DNA of 64,000 bases from assembly GCA_037447215.1 (NCBI GenBank), contig JBBIHB010000005.1:1-64000 (forward strand). The letters run 5' to 3'. Each line of letters opens with the position of its first letter. Position 1 is the first letter of the stretch. Origin of the DNA: UBA1413 sp037447215. Lineage in GTDB: Bacteria > Bacteroidota > Bacteroidia > Bacteroidales > Prolixibacteraceae. Made by a program: the position numbers and the translations under genes. The notes below the pieces were generated by a model, which was not told where the DNA came from, ran no database searches, and saw only the letters and a program-made list of their open reading frames with translations. This document shows, in pieces, positions 1-7,362 of the stretch.

Positions 1-33
1 GTCAATATCACCGAAACGGGGGTCAGTATCACC
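1..33. mobile_element. Probable terminal repeats of an IS21-like element, cut by the window edge
   Basis: Two near-identical units of the form GTCARTATCACC lie in tandem with a period of 21 bases, at 1-12 and 22-33. Multiple short terminal repeats with this kind of sequence are typical of IS21-family ends in Bacteroidota. The transposase genes would lie to the left, outside the window. The identity of the family is an inference from the repeat style. A 12-base piece (20-31) recurs inverted at 32137-32148. Confidence 0.45.
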
Positions 34-76
34 AAAATATCCACAATTTAACTTTGGTTCACTAAAACCTGCTAAT

Positions 77-496
77 ATGAACTCAATCAAAAAGTATCTG
101 TTGCCATTTTTATGTGGGGTGCTAGTAGCTATGACACTCCATATAAGCTATCGGTGTCAAAAGGATGATGATCCTCTACCCGAGAATGAAAACGTAATCA
201 AATTCGATCTGAATCAGGTCAGTAAGGATGCTCAAAAGGCAGAAGAAGCTTTTCTGTCGGGTAAAACCGACAACGTTAAATCGGTGATTCACGAAGATGC
301 ACTTAAGTTTTACAAGGATGTCATTGAATCACAATCACCCGAACGATTAACTGCATTGGGCAACGCGTTGAAGAACAGGAAATTGAAAAACCATTCGGAA
401 ATTTATGCCGAATATGAGTTCGTTGAAGGGAACAAGACCTTTACGGTTGCATTTGCTATGACCGGAGATAAAACCTGGAAGATTGTCAGACTTTAA
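77..496 (+). CDS. Membrane-anchored hypothetical protein, 139 aa
   Basis: I do not recognise this protein. It has one hydrophobic N-terminal segment (about residues 7-24) followed by a short charged stretch, so it is probably a periplasmic protein held by an N-terminal anchor or a cleaved signal. The remaining 110 residues are hydrophilic: a predicted helical part, then a short strand-rich end around a YAEYEFVEG segment, reminiscent of small DUF4878/NTF2-like secreted folds, though I cannot assign it. The next gene starts 11 bases after its stop on the same strand, so the two are probably cotranscribed. No promoter is obvious in the 76 bases upstream, which hold an insertion-sequence end. Confidence 0.75.
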   Translation: MNSIKKYLLPFLCGVLVAMTLHISYRCQKDDDPLPENENVIKFDLNQVSKDAQKAEEAFLSGKTDNVKSVIHEDALKFYKDVIESQSPERLTALGNALKNRKLKNHSEIYAEYEFVEGNKTFTVAFAMTGDKTWKIVRL

Positions 497-507
497 AATT
501 AAATGGT

Positions 508-2400
508 ATGAAAAGGCTGATTTCTTTCCTTGCAGGAATTATTGTTTACATTCTGGCAGTAATTCTACTCAGCGGTTATGGCCACGACCCTGTTCATAAA
601 ACCATTAATCAGGTTATTGTTGAAAGTTTTGGTAAAAAATTTCTCGATGGAATATTTACTATAGAGAAATTTAAGAATTATGTTATTGTTTTCGATGGTT
701 CAATCGGGTTTAAAGGTCCTCAGGTAACATCGGGCGGATTGTTCTCGGTAAACGAAACCGTACTTTCAAATAATTTCAAGAATTGGGTCATTCATGGCGG
801 ATTCAGCGCTGACGAACCTCAGTTACATGCCAGTTTCAGGCATTTTTACGACCCTACTGAAAAACCGGGAGAACGGCACCTGAAAGACCATCTCGATTAC
901 CTGGTACAAAAAACAGGCTTCGGATCAAATCCACGAATTGATCATATCGAATGGGCATTAAAACATTCCGAACATACCTATAACTGGTCAAATGGAATCG
1001 ACTTTGTTAAAAAAGCCCTTGAAACGGATGATGTAAACAAAAGGGATGAATATATGGCCAAAGCATACAGATGTCTGGGAGAGACACTTCACATGATAGC
1101 CGATATGGGGTGTCCGCCGCATGTGCGCGACGATAGCCATCCGGGATTATCCTTCGATCCGGGATTGATGTCGTATTTCGGTATTCCGGACCCATACGAG
1201 GAGAGTTTTGAAAAGTTTGCCGGCAATATTTCTGCCTGGGCACAAAATCCTGTGGATGGAGGGCTTAAAAGTTATTTCAGGACTGCTGCAACGGTTGAGT
1301 CTATTGCAATTAAAATGGCACAATATACCAACGAAAATTTTTTTACCAACCAGACCATAAGCGGTAAATCTGTTGTACCACAAATTCATCCGGAGAAAAC
1401 CTACCTGCTGCCCAAATTGGAGGATTGCACTTATGATGCACCTACCTACACATACAAGAAAATGGTGAGTGGAACCGAGGTGAAAATGTGTAAAGACCTT
1501 ACCTATTTATACAAAATTGTTGAATGGAGAGGCTATCCTTATGTAGATCAAGAATGTGCAGCAAGTCAGGGCGCAGTGCTGATTCCGCAGATTGTAGAAG
1601 CCGGAGCTAATGTTATCAGGCTTTTTATTCCACAGCTTACCGTTGAAATATTATCCTATTCAAACGATACAATTAAGGGAAAGGTTACCCATAAAACCGA
1701 TGGGGAATATAAAAGCGAAATCAAATACAATGGCAAAGTAAATATTGTAAGGGCGAAAGATTTGAAAAAAGTTGGCGAGGCCACTTCGAAAGATGGAAAG
1801 TTTGAGGGTGTTGTGAAAATTGATGAAGGTGAAAAAATCCTGGCAGAAATATATTTCGGAGATATTACCGTAAAATCAGTCGAATATCAACCGGCATCTT
1901 TCTCTTATGTTATGGTACATTTGAAAGCAGCTAACCCCAACATCGATTTCATGCAAGTAACAATAGGAAGCAGCAAAACCAATATTAATTCGTTTGCCGG
2001 ATTTACAAATTGGTACGGTGGCCTGGTTGTTAAACCCCTCACCTGGGTTGGAAATAAGTTCTCCGCTGAATTTACATATCAATACAACAGTGGCTCAATA
2101 ACATCGAAAACCGATGTGAAAATTGAAGGTGAAATTGATCCTACATCTAAGAAACTGAAGACATTCAAAGGGACAAACTATGCAACATTCGTTGATATAC
2201 CAGGAGTTTTTCAGAAATTCTCCATACAGGTTGACAATGTTCCCGTTTCGATTACCTCTGCAGGAATTACCGCAGAAATTTCGGGTTCAACGGTTAAAAA
2301 CTATGTCACCAGCTATTCGCTTGATGATTCAAACGGAGGGAAAATTACTTCCGTTAACTGGGCAAATGCATTATTGCAGGTATCATTTGTTAAGAAGTGA
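508..2400 (+). CDS. Secreted protein with a zinc phospholipase C/P1 nuclease-like domain, 630 aa
   Basis: The N-terminus is a signal peptide or membrane anchor (residues 4-22), directly followed by GHDPVHKTIN. Around residues 190-212 the sequence LGETLHMIADMGCPPHVRDD has the HxxxDxxxPxH pattern of zinc-dependent phospholipase C and S1/P1 nuclease folds. Further His residues at the mature N-terminus and around residues 93-125 could complete the metal site. The second half (about 370-630) is beta-rich and looks like one or two Ig-like or lipid-binding modules, without a family I can name. The role would be extracytoplasmic hydrolysis of a phosphoester substrate, which is inference from the motif only. 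The gene follows the 139 aa protein by 11 bases. Confidence 0.7.
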   Translation: MKRLISFLAGIIVYILAVILLSGYGHDPVHKTINQVIVESFGKKFLDGIFTIEKFKNYVIVFDGSIGFKGPQVTSGGLFSVNETVLSNNFKNWVIHGGFSADEPQLHASFRHFYDPTEKPGERHLKDHLDYLVQKTGFGSNPRIDHIEWALKHSEHTYNWSNGIDFVKKALETDDVNKRDEYMAKAYRCLGETLHMIADMGCPPHVRDDSHPGLSFDPGLMSYFGIPDPYEESFEKFAGNISAWAQNPVDGGLKSYFRTAATVESIAIKMAQYTNENFFTNQTISGKSVVPQIHPEKTYLLPKLEDCTYDAPTYTYKKMVSGTEVKMCKDLTYLYKIVEWRGYPYVDQECAASQGAVLIPQIVEAGANVIRLFIPQLTVEILSYSNDTIKGKVTHKTDGEYKSEIKYNGKVNIVRAKDLKKVGEATSKDGKFEGVVKIDEGEKILAEIYFGDITVKSVEYQPASFSYVMVHLKAANPNIDFMQVTIGSSKTNINSFAGFTNWYGGLVVKPLTWVGNKFSAEFTYQYNSGSITSKTDVKIEGEIDPTSKKLKTFKGTNYATFVDIPGVFQKFSIQVDNVPVSITSAGITAEISGSTVKNYVTSYSLDDSNGGKITSVNWANALLQVSFVKK

Positions 2401-2426
2401 AATAAATCAGATTTTATCATACATTT

Positions 2427-2906
2427 CTATTGATAGTCATTCTCTATTTCGTGGCTAACCATCTCCTTAATTTCAAGGAAATTATTCTGGAGTCGCAGCA
2501 TATTATCTATAAAGAAATTATAAATATCGGGCCAGTTGCTGCGTTTGTGAAAATCAGCGCCTGGCAGCATGGTATAAATCCGGCATACCAATTGCCCGCT
2601 ATCTTCCCTGTTGTGGCAAAAGTCCCAGATTAGCCCATCTTCAAAACCATCCTCGAGAATCGGTATATATTTTTCGAATATCTCGAAAGTTTTTAACCGG
2701 CGTGATTCACTTTGGTGATTAATTTCCAGTATAACCTTTACGTCATTCCGGCCTGCCTCAAATTTCAGGTCAACGTTTGGAATTCCAGTTCTGTGGAGCA
2801 ACCATTTTTTTCTTTTTCCCCTCAGTTCGGGAACAATCTCACAACGCTTTCCGAAAATATCCCAGAATTCTTTACGTAGCAGTTTTAACTCTTCTTTTGA
2901 ATACAT
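2427..2906 (-). CDS. DUF4268 family protein, 159 aa
   Basis: The whole protein fits the DUF4268 family: an opening of the type YSKEELKLLRKEFWDIFGK, a central strand-rich stretch with DLKFEAGRNDVKV, and a C-terminal aromatic segment. Related domains are found alone or at the C-terminus of nuclease-like proteins; no activity is established for the stand-alone form. There is no signal peptide, so it is cytosolic. It is convergent with the phospholipase-like gene upstream and divergent from the DUF1080 gene, and stands alone. It is full length for the family. Confidence 0.75.
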   Translation of the reverse strand: MYSKEELKLLRKEFWDIFGKRCEIVPELRGKRKKWLLHRTGIPNVDLKFEAGRNDVKVILEINHQSESRRLKTFEIFEKYIPILEDGFEDGLIWDFCHNREDSGQLVCRIYTMLPGADFHKRSNWPDIYNFFIDNMLRLQNNFLEIKEMVSHEIENDYQ

Positions 2907-2993
2907 CTATTATTATTGATGAGCGGTAAAAATACCGTTTTTATAGCAGAAAATCTTTGTATATTGTGGCACTAATTTATAAATCAGAGTTTT

Positions 2994-4016
2994 ATGAAGA
3001 AATTGATACTTGCTGGAATTTCTATTCTTCTTATGTTCTGCGTTTCAGCCACATCGCCCCGTCTGGCATCGCCAGGCTATACCGGACAATGGACACTTGA
3101 CATAGAAGGAGATTTTGTAGGTTGGTTAAAAGTTACCCAGGAGAGTGGTTACCTCGACGGTTCTTTGCTTTGGAAATGGGGTAGTGTTACACCTGTTGCA
3201 CATGTCTATTTCGATGCCGATGCCAATCAACTTGTGGTAACCCGCACCCAGAATGTGGTTAGAAACAGGAACAACGAAGGAAACCCATCGCGGTCGCATG
3301 TTATTACCTCTACATTGATTTGCTCTATTGATGGGGATAGAATAAGTGGGGTTTTCATTGAACCTGACCACACCGGAGCCAAAGTAGTTAAAACTTCCTT
3401 TTCCGGGAAAAGATTACCGCCGGTACCCCCAACCCCCGATCTCAGCAAAATAAAATACGGACAGCCGATCACACTGTTTAACGGGCGCGACCTGACCGGA
3501 TGGAAGCTAACCAGCCCCAATCAGGCAAATGGTTTCAAGGCAGAAAACGGTGTGCTGGTAAACGATCCGGTACAACCCGAAACAGGCCCGCGTTTATCGT
3601 TCGGCAACCTGCGCACCGAACAGGTATTCGAAGATTTTAACCTCTCACTTGAGGTTAACGTACCCAAGGGGAGCAACAGCGGGGTTTATCTCCGTGGAAT
3701 ATACGAGATTCAGGTTCTCGATTCGTATGGAAAAGAGCTCGATTCGCACAATATGGGTGGTATATACAGCCGCACTGCGCCAACAGTTTCAGCAGAAAAA
3801 CCTGCCGGGGAGTGGCAAACCCTCGATATGACCCTGGTTGAACGTCATATTACTGTAAAGCTAAACGGAGTTACTATAATCGATAACCAACCGGTTGAAG
3901 GGCCAACAGGCGGAGCTCTAAATTCTGATATTTTTGTTTCTGGTCCCATTTATCTGCAAGGCGACCATGGAAAAGTTTCGTTCCGTAATATTGTTTTAAA
4001 CCCAATAATTAAATAA
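2994..4016 (+). CDS. Secreted DUF1080 (3-keto-disaccharide hydrolase-like) protein, 340 aa
   Basis: A signal peptide occupies residues 1-20; a Cys at about residue 16 makes a lipoprotein possible. Residues 30-140 form a beta-rich domain common in front of DUF1080 in Bacteroidota. The DUF1080 concanavalin-like domain spans about 155-337, starting with ITLFNGRDLTGWKL and containing the conserved SNSGVYLRGIYEIQVLDS stretch. Some DUF1080 proteins hydrolyse 3-keto-glycosides made by Gfo/Idh/MocA oxidoreductases. Here the gene is followed by two unrelated small genes rather than an oxidoreductase, so the substrate cannot be assigned. It starts 87 bases from the divergent DUF4268 gene. Confidence 0.85.
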   Translation: MKKLILAGISILLMFCVSATSPRLASPGYTGQWTLDIEGDFVGWLKVTQESGYLDGSLLWKWGSVTPVAHVYFDADANQLVVTRTQNVVRNRNNEGNPSRSHVITSTLICSIDGDRISGVFIEPDHTGAKVVKTSFSGKRLPPVPPTPDLSKIKYGQPITLFNGRDLTGWKLTSPNQANGFKAENGVLVNDPVQPETGPRLSFGNLRTEQVFEDFNLSLEVNVPKGSNSGVYLRGIYEIQVLDSYGKELDSHNMGGIYSRTAPTVSAEKPAGEWQTLDMTLVERHITVKLNGVTIIDNQPVEGPTGGALNSDIFVSGPIYLQGDHGKVSFRNIVLNPIIK

Positions 4017-4026
4017 CTTTTGAACC

Positions 4027-4650
4027 ATGTCACATAACCGTAAAGTACCTGAAAAAACTGCATTGAAGTGGATAGTGGAGTTTGATAAACTGAAAAAGGG
4101 GTTGAAAATAGATTTCAGCAACTTTATTATTGAGAAAACAACATGGATTGAGCTCTCAGGTGCCAATAACCTGAACCGCATTAGAGTTTATTTTGGCCTT
4201 GAATACAGTCCATCGGGAAAACCATCTGGTTGTGCATATGCTGTTGGGACCCTATTGGACGGCTCTGGAGTTTATCGGGACCAAATATCAAAAATATTTA
4301 AACTCGACCCAAAAAACATTGAAGTTACCTCAAGGCTTGAAGATGTAAAGAAACATTTAAAGGCCTGGAATGAATGGCGAAATGGAAAACATACACCTGG
4401 TGCAGAGACTCAAAAAAAAACATCGGCAAAATTTCCGGTTGCATTCCTTCTACATTCCGACGATTTAATAGAGATATATTCAAAACCCGGAAATAGTAAG
4501 GTAAAGCTGGAATTTGCAAAAAATGACGAAATTAATCTCCTGATGTCTGGTGAAGCCCTAACCAGGTCAATTCCAATAAAAAATGAATATTTTGATTTCA
4601 TCAATCCATGTCCTCCGATTTGTGATCCAGAATCACTGCTTATAAACTGA
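4027..4650 (+). CDS. Hypothetical cytosolic protein, 207 aa
   Basis: I do not recognise this protein. It has no signal peptide or membrane segment. The sequence is of mixed alpha/beta type: an N-terminal part with a possible beta meander (residues 35-75), a central linker rich in charged residues around GKHTPGAETQKK, and a C-terminal domain beginning near residue 137 that ends in a Cys/Pro-rich tail (NPCPPICDPESL). It begins 10 bases after the DUF1080 gene and ends 13 bases before a membrane protein, so these three genes are probably one transcript. Confidence 0.7.
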   Translation: MSHNRKVPEKTALKWIVEFDKLKKGLKIDFSNFIIEKTTWIELSGANNLNRIRVYFGLEYSPSGKPSGCAYAVGTLLDGSGVYRDQISKIFKLDPKNIEVTSRLEDVKKHLKAWNEWRNGKHTPGAETQKKTSAKFPVAFLLHSDDLIEIYSKPGNSKVKLEFAKNDEINLLMSGEALTRSIPIKNEYFDFINPCPPICDPESLLIN

Positions 4651-4663
4651 ATTCAAAAATTAC

Positions 4664-5326
4664 ATGTTAAAATTCTACTATTTTTATTCGAGTTATTTTG
4701 CACCCTTCCCTGCACTGATTATAGGTTTACTAAGGTATAAATACCTGATGGGAGGAATTAAGTGGATATTCTGGTTTGTGGTTTTTGGCACGGTGATGCA
4801 ATTATTGAGCAGGGCGATGATCCCTTTAATAAATACCAATATTCCGGGAATGCATGTATATGTCCCGATCGAGTTTTTTTTGTTTTCAATGGCTTACCGA
4901 CATTTTCTGGATGGTTTTTTGAATAAAAATGTAATAAATGGCATAACAATAAGTGTAATTTTATATTCGGTTATCAATTCTCTTTTTATTCAATCAGTTT
5001 ATCAGTTCCCTAATTTTGTGAGGGCCGTTTGTATCTTGATACTTGCAGTTTACGCCATGCTTTGGTTTTTAAAAACACTTCGGGAAATGAAAATTACCCG
5101 GCTCAGAGATGAACCGGTTGTTTGGATCAATACCGGAGCGCTGATTTATTTTTCAGGCAATTATTTTATTTTTATATTAAGCAATTTGGTTTTACAACTT
5201 TCGGTTGTTCTTGCCAGGTACGCTTTTCGGGTCTCAGGTATTCTGATGATATTGTTTTATCTTCTGATTGCCATTGGCTTCTGGAAAACAAAAAAAAGCG
5301 TGAAAAGCTTTCCAGGTGTTATATAA
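4664..5326 (+). CDS. Integral membrane protein of unknown function, 220 aa
   Basis: The protein has about six or seven hydrophobic segments spread along its length (roughly residues 5-22, 33-52, 60-80, 88-108, 114-132, 155-180 and 186-208) with short charged loops, so it is a small polytopic inner-membrane protein. The pattern resembles membrane proteins that sit next to NarL-type two-component genes in Bacteroidota, and the next gene is such a histidine kinase, 98 bases downstream. A role as the missing sensor input for that kinase is possible but is an inference from position alone. Confidence 0.75.
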   Translation: MLKFYYFYSSYFAPFPALIIGLLRYKYLMGGIKWIFWFVVFGTVMQLLSRAMIPLINTNIPGMHVYVPIEFFLFSMAYRHFLDGFLNKNVINGITISVILYSVINSLFIQSVYQFPNFVRAVCILILAVYAMLWFLKTLREMKITRLRDEPVVWINTGALIYFSGNYFIFILSNLVLQLSVVLARYAFRVSGILMILFYLLIAIGFWKTKKSVKSFPGVI

Positions 5327-5424
5327 TAAAGGTAATCGATGCTTTTTTAATATCTTCGGGCTACTTTTCCTTTTATAATTTTACCTGAGGAAATACAGTA
5401 AAGAAATTTAATAAACAGAACTTT

Positions 5425-6213
5425 ATGGCAGAAGGAGACGGGCTGACGTTGATCCTGATTTTGGTAATTGGCACCATGGCAATGTTAATACTTGCTATTG
5501 GGATTTTCTTCTTCTTTATTACATATCAGAAAAGGTTGCTGGCCAAGGAACTCGAAGTAAATCAGATTAAAACTGAGCAGCAGAAAGAACTGCTGCGTAC
5601 TGCCATTTTTGCCCAGGAGAATGAAAGAAAGCGTTTTGCAGAAGACCTTCATGACGAAATCGGAGCTATTCTTTCAGCAATAAAGTTAAATCTGAACAGA
5701 CTGGAAAAGAAATCAACCGAAGATTCAATCCGCTCCATTGCTTCTGATACCAAAAATAACATAGATGAAGTAATTTTTCATATACGCCGGATTACCAGGG
5801 CTCTTTTACCCCCATCGCTCGAAAGCTTTGGTCTTGGCCAGGCAATCCGCGAACTGATATTTTGGATCGATCAAGCCGAAGCAAACAATGTAAAATTTAG
5901 CGAAAGCGGTGATATTAGCAGGTTTGATCAAATGAAGGAAATGACAATTTTCCGTATCGTGCAGGAGCTATTGAACAATGCCCTAAAATATTCAGGAGCT
6001 TCCCTGATCGAAATTCATTTGAAATATTCACGTAATTACCTTTGTGTACTGATATCTGATAATGGCTCCGGATTTGATGTGGTTGAAGCCCGTGGTAGGG
6101 GCCTTGGGTTGCAAAACCTCGAAGGAAGGGCCAATGTAATCAATGCACGCATCAAAATAAAATCGCGAATCGGAAAGGGTACTTCTGCAATTTTATTAAA
6201 CAGGCTTGATTAA
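5425..6213 (+). CDS. NarL-family sensor histidine kinase, 262 aa
   Basis: One membrane helix (residues 9-33) is followed by a short coiled coil and the HisKA_3 dimerisation domain with the phospho-acceptor His76 in AEDLHDEIGAILS. The ATPase domain has the N-box ELLNNALKYSGA, G1 DNGSGFD and G2 GRGLGLQNL, all intact. There is no periplasmic or PAS sensor domain, so the signal must come through the membrane helix or a partner. Its end overlaps the window before the response regulator start, so the two are translated together. The target genes are not visible from the sequence. Confidence 0.93.
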   Translation: MAEGDGLTLILILVIGTMAMLILAIGIFFFFITYQKRLLAKELEVNQIKTEQQKELLRTAIFAQENERKRFAEDLHDEIGAILSAIKLNLNRLEKKSTEDSIRSIASDTKNNIDEVIFHIRRITRALLPPSLESFGLGQAIRELIFWIDQAEANNVKFSESGDISRFDQMKEMTIFRIVQELLNNALKYSGASLIEIHLKYSRNYLCVLISDNGSGFDVVEARGRGLGLQNLEGRANVINARIKIKSRIGKGTSAILLNRLD

Positions 6214-6214
6214 G

Positions 6215-6889
6215 ATGAAATCATCTGGAACAAAAAATATCACAATTGCTGTGGCCGATGACCATATCCTGTTCCGCAAGGGACTGGTTGCCCTACTCGA
6301 AGATTTTGGTTTTGTGGACAAAATCTATGAAGCATCAAATGGCCTCGAAATGCTTGAAGTGTTAGAATATGCCGTACCTATGCCCGAAATTGTTCTGCTC
6401 GATTTGCGCATGCCAGTTATGGATGGTGTGGAAACCACAGAGAAAATTAAAGATAAGTACCCTGATATAAAGATTGTTATACTCACAATGCAGGATGATG
6501 AAGGCCTTATAATGCACATGATTGAAAAGGGAGTAAGTGGATACCTGCTTAAAAATGCCGAACCTGACGAACTCGAAAAAGCTTTATTGACGTTGATGAT
6601 TAAAGACTTCTATTTCAATCAGAAGCTATCCGAAATAGTAATGAAGGGACTTTTTACAAAAGGACGGAAGCCCAAAGGAATGTATTTTGATTCTTTGTTC
6701 AGTGAGCGCGAAATTGAAGTCCTCCAGTTGATTTGTGAAGAATATACCAGCGCCGAAATTGCTGATAAACTGAATGTAAGCAGACGAACGGTTGAAAGTC
6801 ACCGTAATAATCTTATTGAGAAATCGGGCGCAAAAAATGCAGCAGGTTTGGTTATTTATGCCATCCGGAACGGTTTGTACAAGATATAA
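6215..6889 (+). CDS. NarL/FixJ-type response regulator, 224 aa
   Basis: The receiver domain occupies residues 8-130, with acidic pocket ADD (14-16), phospho-acceptor Asp63 in LLDLRMPVMDG and the conserved Lys near residue 113. A LuxR-type helix-turn-helix lies at about 155-215 (FSEREIEVLQLICEEYTSAE). The ATG at 6215 is chosen rather than a TTG three codons upstream; it begins one base after the kinase stop. It is the cognate partner of the preceding kinase. A GC-rich hairpin lies directly behind the stop codon. Confidence 0.93.
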   Translation: MKSSGTKNITIAVADDHILFRKGLVALLEDFGFVDKIYEASNGLEMLEVLEYAVPMPEIVLLDLRMPVMDGVETTEKIKDKYPDIKIVILTMQDDEGLIMHMIEKGVSGYLLKNAEPDELEKALLTLMIKDFYFNQKLSEIVMKGLFTKGRKPKGMYFDSLFSEREIEVLQLICEEYTSAEIADKLNVSRRTVESHRNNLIEKSGAKNAAGLVIYAIRNGLYKI

Positions 6890-6894
6890 AAAAT

Positions 6895-6918
6895 GGGCTG
6901 CTTTGGGTGAAGCAGCCC
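6895..6918 (+). terminator. Hairpin behind the two-component genes
   Basis: GGGCTGCTT (6895-6903) pairs perfectly with AAGCAGCCC (6910-6918) around a six-base loop, five bases after the response regulator stop. There is no T-run after it, so it may work as a 3' stabilising hairpin or a weak terminator. Confidence 0.5.
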
Positions 6919-7301
6919 GCCTTCAGGTAATTTGGACTTTAACTTGGCTTGTCTGTGTATTTCAATAAGAGAGAGAACACGCTGAACCGGAATAAGGTAA
7001 TATTACACAGACAATGCCCCGAAAATGGGGTGATGTTAACGACCTGAAAGGGGTCGCATACCAGGATGAGCCTGTTTTTGTTTTGATTTATTGCTTACAA
7101 CATATTATCAGAACTCGATACAAATTTCATACATTCGGAATAGTTAAACATCAGTATTAATACCGCATTTGAAGATCAGTAATTATACGGAAATTATTTC
7201 CAGCCTCTTTCCGTATTAATACCAATAATTTCTATTGGTAATTTTCGCATAAACTTTTATTACCGGATAATTCCCTGAACGGATTAATTAGAAAAATAAA
7301 T
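6919..7301. other. Gene-free spacer with palindromic repeats
   Basis: No open frame here looks coding. The spacer separates the two-component genes from the convergent ppdK. It contains two short palindromes at 7017-7055 and is otherwise AT-rich with several imperfect inverted repeats around 7170-7240. I see no RNA gene in it. Confidence 0.5.
7016..7055. repeat. Two adjacent small palindromes, REP-like
   Basis: CCCC-gaaaat-GGGG (7017-7030) is followed ten bases later by GACC-tgaaagg-GGTC (7041-7055). Paired GC palindromes with GAAA-type loops of this sort are common as dispersed extragenic repeats in Bacteroidota. Whether this one is repeated elsewhere in the genome cannot be told from the window. 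Confidence 0.4.
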
Positions 7302-7333
7302 AAAAAAAAGCCCTTCCCGGCTGGGAAAGGCTT
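7302..7333 (-). terminator. Intrinsic terminator of ppdK
   Basis: On the minus strand an 11-base-pair stem (7323-7333 with 7308-7318, one G-T wobble) and a four-base loop are followed by eight T. It lies 30 bases after the ppdK stop codon. Confidence 0.88.
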
Positions 7334-7362
7334 CCTATAATTTGTTGATTGATTATACTTGA

